NCBI GenBank assembly: GCA_030373505.1
Contig: JAUCYS010000018.1
Coordinates: forward strand, 1-51,522
Reading direction: 5' to 3'
From: Parasphingorhabdus sp.
Lineage (GTDB): Bacteria; Pseudomonadota; Alphaproteobacteria; Sphingomonadales; Sphingomonadaceae
Length of the DNA: 51,522 bases
The notes under the pieces were generated by a model that was not told the origin of the DNA, searched no databases, and worked only from the letters and a program-made list of their open reading frames with translations. Below are positions 48,728-51,522 of the stretch, one piece after another (the first letter of the stretch is position 1; every line of letters starts with the position of its first letter). Made by a program: the position numbers and the translations under genes.

Positions 48728-49462
48728 CTATTCCTGGTTGCCCATGAAATAGAGCAGGAACTGGAACATGTTGATAAAGTCCAGATAGAGGCTGAGCGCG
48801 CTCAACACGACGGTTTTCCCGACCATGTCGGTTCCGGCCACATATTGATACATGCTCTTGATCCGCTGCGTGTCATAGGCGGTGAGGCCAGCGAAGATCA
48901 GCACGCCAATCGCGCTGATCACCAGCTGCATCATCGTCGACTGCAGGAAAATATTGATCACCATCGCGACTAGCAAACCAACCACACCCATGATCAGGAA
49001 GCTGCCCATGGCGGACAGGTTTTTCTTGGTCGTGTAGCCATAGAGGCTGAGACCAAGGAAGGCTGCAGCGGTGGCAAAGAAGGTCTGCGCAATCGACGCA
49101 CCGGTATAGACCAGGAAAATGGTCGACATCGACAGGCCCATCAGCGCCGCGAAAGCCCAGAACATCGCCTGGATCGTCATGGTAGAGAATTTGTTCTGAC
49201 CGTAGCTCATCGCAAAAACGATCGCGAGAGGCGACAGAATGATCAGCCATTTCAGCGGACCGCCGCCGACCATGATGTCCTGCGCCAGGCCAGAGCTGGC
49301 AAAGAGCATCGCAACGATGCCGGTCAGCAGGACGCCGCTGGCCATGTAATTATAAACCTTGAGCATGTAAGTCCGCAGGCCCGCGTCAAACGCAACCTGC
49401 GTCTGCGATGCGGTGCCAACAGGGGCCTGCCCGAAGGTTGTTCTTGGATCTTGCCAAGCCAT
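48728..49462 (-). CDS. Bax inhibitor-1/YccA family membrane protein
   Basis: A 244-residue protein with seven predicted membrane helices, for example 'YMASGVLLTGIVAMLFASSGL', 'WLIILSPLAIVFAMSYG', 'IQAMFWAFAALMGLSMSTIFLVYTGASIAQTFFATAAAFLGLSLYGYTTKKNLSAMGSFLIMGVVGLLVAMVINIFL'. The C-terminal 'LIFAGLTAYDTQRIKSMY' carries the Asp pair region that controls the calcium leak in the structurally known BsYetJ. Bacterial members affect membrane stress and YccA interacts with FtsH. Length is normal. No partner gene is linked. The 228 bp upstream contain GATAGA/TCTATC near 49583-49599 and no gene. Confidence 0.93.
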   Translation of the reverse strand: MAWQDPRTTFGQAPVGTASQTQVAFDAGLRTYMLKVYNYMASGVLLTGIVAMLFASSGLAQDIMVGGGPLKWLIILSPLAIVFAMSYGQNKFSTMTIQAMFWAFAALMGLSMSTIFLVYTGASIAQTFFATAAAFLGLSLYGYTTKKNLSAMGSFLIMGVVGLLVAMVINIFLQSTMMQLVISAIGVLIFAGLTAYDTQRIKSMYQYVAGTDMVGKTVVLSALSLYLDFINMFQFLLYFMGNQE

Positions 49463-49690
49463 AAATCCATACTCCTCAAATTAGCGAGCCGACAAACCGG
49501 CTCTCTATGCTTCCAATATCGGGCAACTGCGCCTGTTTTTCAAGGGAAACAGGAATGGGTTTGCAAAATACTATCAATGGTTTCGATAGATATAGTCTAT
49601 CGGCTTGTACCGGATGTTGCTCGATACCAAGGACGGCGGATAACCTGCATAATCGCGGGCACGCTGCACTGCGTTGCGCGCTTGAGCAGA
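49463..49690. other. Gap with no gene
   Basis: Between the Bax inhibitor start and the phosphatase stop I see only a small inverted repeat, GATAGA/TCTATC (about 49583-49599), in an AT-richer patch that could hold the Bax inhibitor promoter. Confidence 0.4.
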
Positions 49691-50155
49691 TCAGGCGGTT
49701 TCCAACCATTTCCTGATGGTGGTTGCCGCCTCGGTGACCTCGGCCCAGGTCTGGTCAAATGCATTGTCGCGGCCGTAATAGGGATCGGCGACATCTTCCC
49801 CTTCCCTGCCCGGCACATGGTCAAACAGCAGCGAAAGCTTTGCCGTCGCTCTGGCCGGACGGATCGCGATCAGGTCGCGAAGATTGTCATTGTCCAGCGC
49901 AATGATATGATCAAAATCGCGAAAATCCGAAGCGGTCACCTGCCGCGCGCGCAGATGGCCGATATCGACGCCGTTCCGGGCAGCGACAGCCTGTGCACGC
50001 TCGTCCGCCGGCTGTCCGGCATGCCAGTCGCCGGTACCGGCAGAATCAATGACCACATCCAGCCCGGCGCGGGCGCATTCGTGGCGCAGGGCGGCCTCGG
50101 CCAGCGGAGACCGGCAGATATTGCCGAGGCAGACGAACAGCACCGAGTGGCTCAT
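49691..50155 (-). CDS. Low-molecular-weight protein tyrosine phosphatase
   Basis: A 154-residue LMW-PTP. The phosphate loop is C9-L-G-N-I-C-R-S16 ('VCLGNICRSPLAEA') and the general-acid Asp sits in 'ADPYYGRDNAF'. Such enzymes dephosphorylate tyrosine kinases of polysaccharide export or, in some bacteria, arginine-phosphate proteins. No tyrosine kinase is nearby. It is 36 bp downstream of the SOD gene on the same strand, so the two may be co-transcribed. Confidence 0.95.
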   Translation of the reverse strand: MSHSVLFVCLGNICRSPLAEAALRHECARAGLDVVIDSAGTGDWHAGQPADERAQAVAARNGVDIGHLRARQVTASDFRDFDHIIALDNDNLRDLIAIRPARATAKLSLLFDHVPGREGEDVADPYYGRDNAFDQTWAEVTEAATTIRKWLETA

Positions 50156-50191
50156 TGGCTGGACCGCAGTTTTCCGATCGGGCGGATCCGG

Positions 50192-50743
50192 TCAGCGACC
50201 ACCCACAAAGACGCCGCAGGCCAGGCGCCCGCCGCTGTCGCCGGACGGGTCGGTCTTCAGATCATCGGCACCTTCGTGAACCACGAAAGCCGCACCATCG
50301 GCGTCGAGCAGCGGATTCTCGCCATCGCTGAGAGTGGCGCCCTGAATGGTGGCCTGCAGCGAGCCGGTTCCGTCCGGGCCAATGTCGAGATTGAAGAAAT
50401 CGCCGGCATGGGCACCCTGCGGATTGTCAAAACCATGTTCTTTGCCGGCCGGGTTCCAGTGGCCGCCGGCCGATTTGAAATCGGGGCCGTCGCATTTTCC
50501 GGTCTGGTGAATATGCGCGCCATGCGGACCGGGCGACATGCCCTGCGCCTTGATATTGACGAGCAGACCATTGTCACCCTGTGCCACGATCACTTCGCCA
50601 TATTGCGTCTGGTCGGCACCGACCAGTTGAGCCCGCGCGACATTGCCGCTGACTTCGCCCGGCGATTCGCCTTGCGGGCTGCACCCGGCAATCGCGAGGG
50701 ACAACAGGGCAAGACCCGACAGTGTGATGGAATGCTGACGCAC
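50192..50743 (-). CDS. sodC: Cu/Zn superoxide dismutase, lipoprotein type
   Basis: A 183-residue periplasmic Cu/Zn SOD. N-terminal 'QHSITLSGLALLSLAIAGCSPQ' is a lipoprotein signal with lipobox IAGC. Metal ligands: H-x-H in 'GPHGAHIHQTGKC', H of 'GGHWNP', H of 'GAHAGD', D of 'AGDFFN' and the last H in 'FVVHEGADD'; the Cys pair 'GKC...LACGVF' forms the disulfide. It converts superoxide to peroxide outside the cytoplasm. The start is a GTG at 50743, with AAGGAG about 8 nt upstream; the ATG at 50770 gives a longer basic N-terminus with no ribosome site. Followed by the LMW-PTP gene; divergent from folK. Confidence 0.93.
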   Translation of the reverse strand: MRQHSITLSGLALLSLAIAGCSPQGESPGEVSGNVARAQLVGADQTQYGEVIVAQGDNGLLVNIKAQGMSPGPHGAHIHQTGKCDGPDFKSAGGHWNPAGKEHGFDNPQGAHAGDFFNLDIGPDGTGSLQATIQGATLSDGENPLLDADGAAFVVHEGADDLKTDPSGDSGGRLACGVFVGGR

Positions 50744-50851
50744 GAAGCTTCTCCTTGATTTCCTTATCATTGCTTGCATGATAGCAGCCGATCCGCTCGC
50801 TTGGAACCTTTTGTTCCCCTTGCCTGCCTTTTCCGCGCCGAAGGAAACCGA

Positions 50852-51391
50852 TTGTCCGCCATGCTCTATCTGATCGCCCTGGGCTCGAACCAGCGCCACC
50901 GGCGCCTCGGGTCGCCGCGGGACGTGATCCACGCGGCATCGCGGCGGCTGGGCGATGAAGGGCTGCAGATCATCGCAATATCCCGCCCGATCGCCTCGCG
51001 TCCGGTCGGTCCGTCGCAGCGCTCTTATGCCAATGCCGTGGCGATCATCGAGACACATCTCTCCCCTCCGGCGCTGCTGGCGCTGCTCAAGCGGATCGAA
51101 TCGGCCCACGGACGCCGCACCGGCCAGCCCTGGTCGCGGCGGGTGCTCGATCTGGATATTATCCTGTGGAGCGGCGGCGCCTTTGTCAGCGACTGCCCTC
51201 CCCTCACCATACCGCATCCGCTGATGCGCGAGCGCAGCTTCGTTCTCGGCCCGGCCGCAGAAATCGCGGGCGATTGGCGGGATCCGCTGACCGGCCTGAC
51301 GATCACGCAGCTGGCCAGCCGCAACCGGCGCCCCCGGAAACGACCGGAAAAAGCGCCAAAGCCGCTTGACCACGCAACAAAGCGTCCCTAG
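50852..51391 (+). CDS. folK: HPPK, 2-amino-4-hydroxy-6-hydroxymethyldihydropteridine diphosphokinase
   Basis: A 179-residue FolK-type protein: 'LYLIALGSNQRHRRLGSPRDVI' (N-terminal 'ALGSN' motif), 'RPVGPSQRSYANAVAIIET', 'SPPALLALLKRIESAHGRRTGQPWSRRVLDLDIILW' with the ATP/pterin motif 'RVLDLDI', and 'IPHPLMRERSFVLGPAAEIAGDW'. It transfers pyrophosphate from ATP to the pterin in folate synthesis. AAGGA (50841-50845) is 6 nt from an in-frame TTG at 50852 and 15 nt from the ATG at 50861, so TTG is the more probable start; the ATG would shorten it by three residues. The C-terminus has an arginine/lysine-rich tail. Divergent from sodC. Confidence 0.93.
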   Translation: MSAMLYLIALGSNQRHRRLGSPRDVIHAASRRLGDEGLQIIAISRPIASRPVGPSQRSYANAVAIIETHLSPPALLALLKRIESAHGRRTGQPWSRRVLDLDIILWSGGAFVSDCPPLTIPHPLMRERSFVLGPAAEIAGDWRDPLTGLTITQLASRNRRPRKRPEKAPKPLDHATKRP

Positions 51392-51436
51392 GGAAGCGCT
51401 TCCCGAAGGCTTCGTGCACTGCACCAGCCGATCGAG

Positions 51437-51512
51437 GGGCCCTTAGCTCAGTCGGTAGAGCAACTGACTTTTAATCAGTAGGTCGCTGGTTCGAACCCAG
51501 CAGGGCTCACCA
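51437..51512 (+). tRNA. tRNA-Lys (anticodon TTT)
   Basis: A 76-nt cloverleaf: acceptor GGGCCCT/AGGGCTC (one G-T pair), D arm GCTC...GAGC, anticodon stem CTGAC/ATCAG-type with loop CTTTTAA giving TTT, T arm CGCTGG/CCAGC with TTCGAAC, discriminator A and encoded CCA (51510-51512). Complete and normal. Confidence 0.97.
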
Positions 51513-51522
51513 TAATACGTTG

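Overview
The window looks like chromosomal DNA of a carotenoid-producing alphaproteobacterium of the order Sphingomonadales (Sphingorhabdus, Parasphingorhabdus or Sphingopyxis-like). The clues are a crtY-crtI-crtB block beside a sterol-desaturase-type hydroxylase, a TrcR (DUF1013) regulator, a DUF1192 gene, a MipA/OmpV porin-like protein, high GC with strong CTG/GCC/GGC codon preference, and several copies of a short 'CTTCGACAAGCTCAG'-type repeat common in this group. The genus is an inference; no rRNA is present.

Layout. (1) 1-9.6 kb is an accessory-rich, mosaic stretch. It holds an AT-richer orphan with PD-(D/E)XK-like residues, a class II tRNA-like gene with an isoleucine (GAT) anticodon and a damaged acceptor end, a higBA toxin-antitoxin pair, a GFA-family protein, a CsbD stress protein, a lipoprotein whose C-terminus is written by repeat elements, an NTF2-like secreted protein, a GST, a DUF2726 protein, a Fic protein behind a palindrome-rich promoter, an HNH protein with a C-terminal membrane anchor, and an orphan DUF2442 protein. 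(2) 9.6-18.1 kb: thiC with a TPP riboswitch, a natural Baeyer-Villiger-type monooxygenase/esterase fusion, a small membrane protein, a VOC/PNPOx pair facing a LysR regulator, and MipA. (3) 18.1-24.6 kb: an HD-GYP protein, a DUF2141 gene overlapping a sterol-desaturase-type hydroxylase, and the divergent crtY-crtI-crtB operon. (4) 24.6-36.3 kb: CysQ-like phosphatase, PmbA, a membrane protein, an old-yellow-enzyme-type oxidoreductase, a lipoxygenase, a GGDEF protein, an acyl-CoA ligase, an MFS exporter and an MBL-fold hydrolase; several of these would act on lipids or acyl compounds. (5) 36.4-43.7 kb is core: TrcR, a glycosyltransferase with an LpxH-like phosphoesterase, Nudix, quinone oxidoreductase, DUF1192 and ClpA. 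(6) 43.7-47.8 kb: an EthD-like gene facing a TetR gene whose start codon lies inside a 44-bp palindrome, followed by VOC, YCII, DUF1428, two-domain VOC and GST genes; the GST promoter carries an alphaproteobacterial LexA-type box. (7) 47.8-51.5 kb: a proline-rich lipoprotein, Bax inhibitor-1, LMW phosphatase, Cu/Zn SOD, FolK and tRNA-Lys.

The most unusual items are the tRNA-like gene at 1389-1474, the TetR self-operator cluster at 44.2-46.3 kb, the monooxygenase-esterase fusion with a changed fingerprint, the membrane-anchored HNH protein beside Fic, and the LexA-type box in front of a GST. No CRISPR array, insertion sequence, integrase or rRNA was seen.
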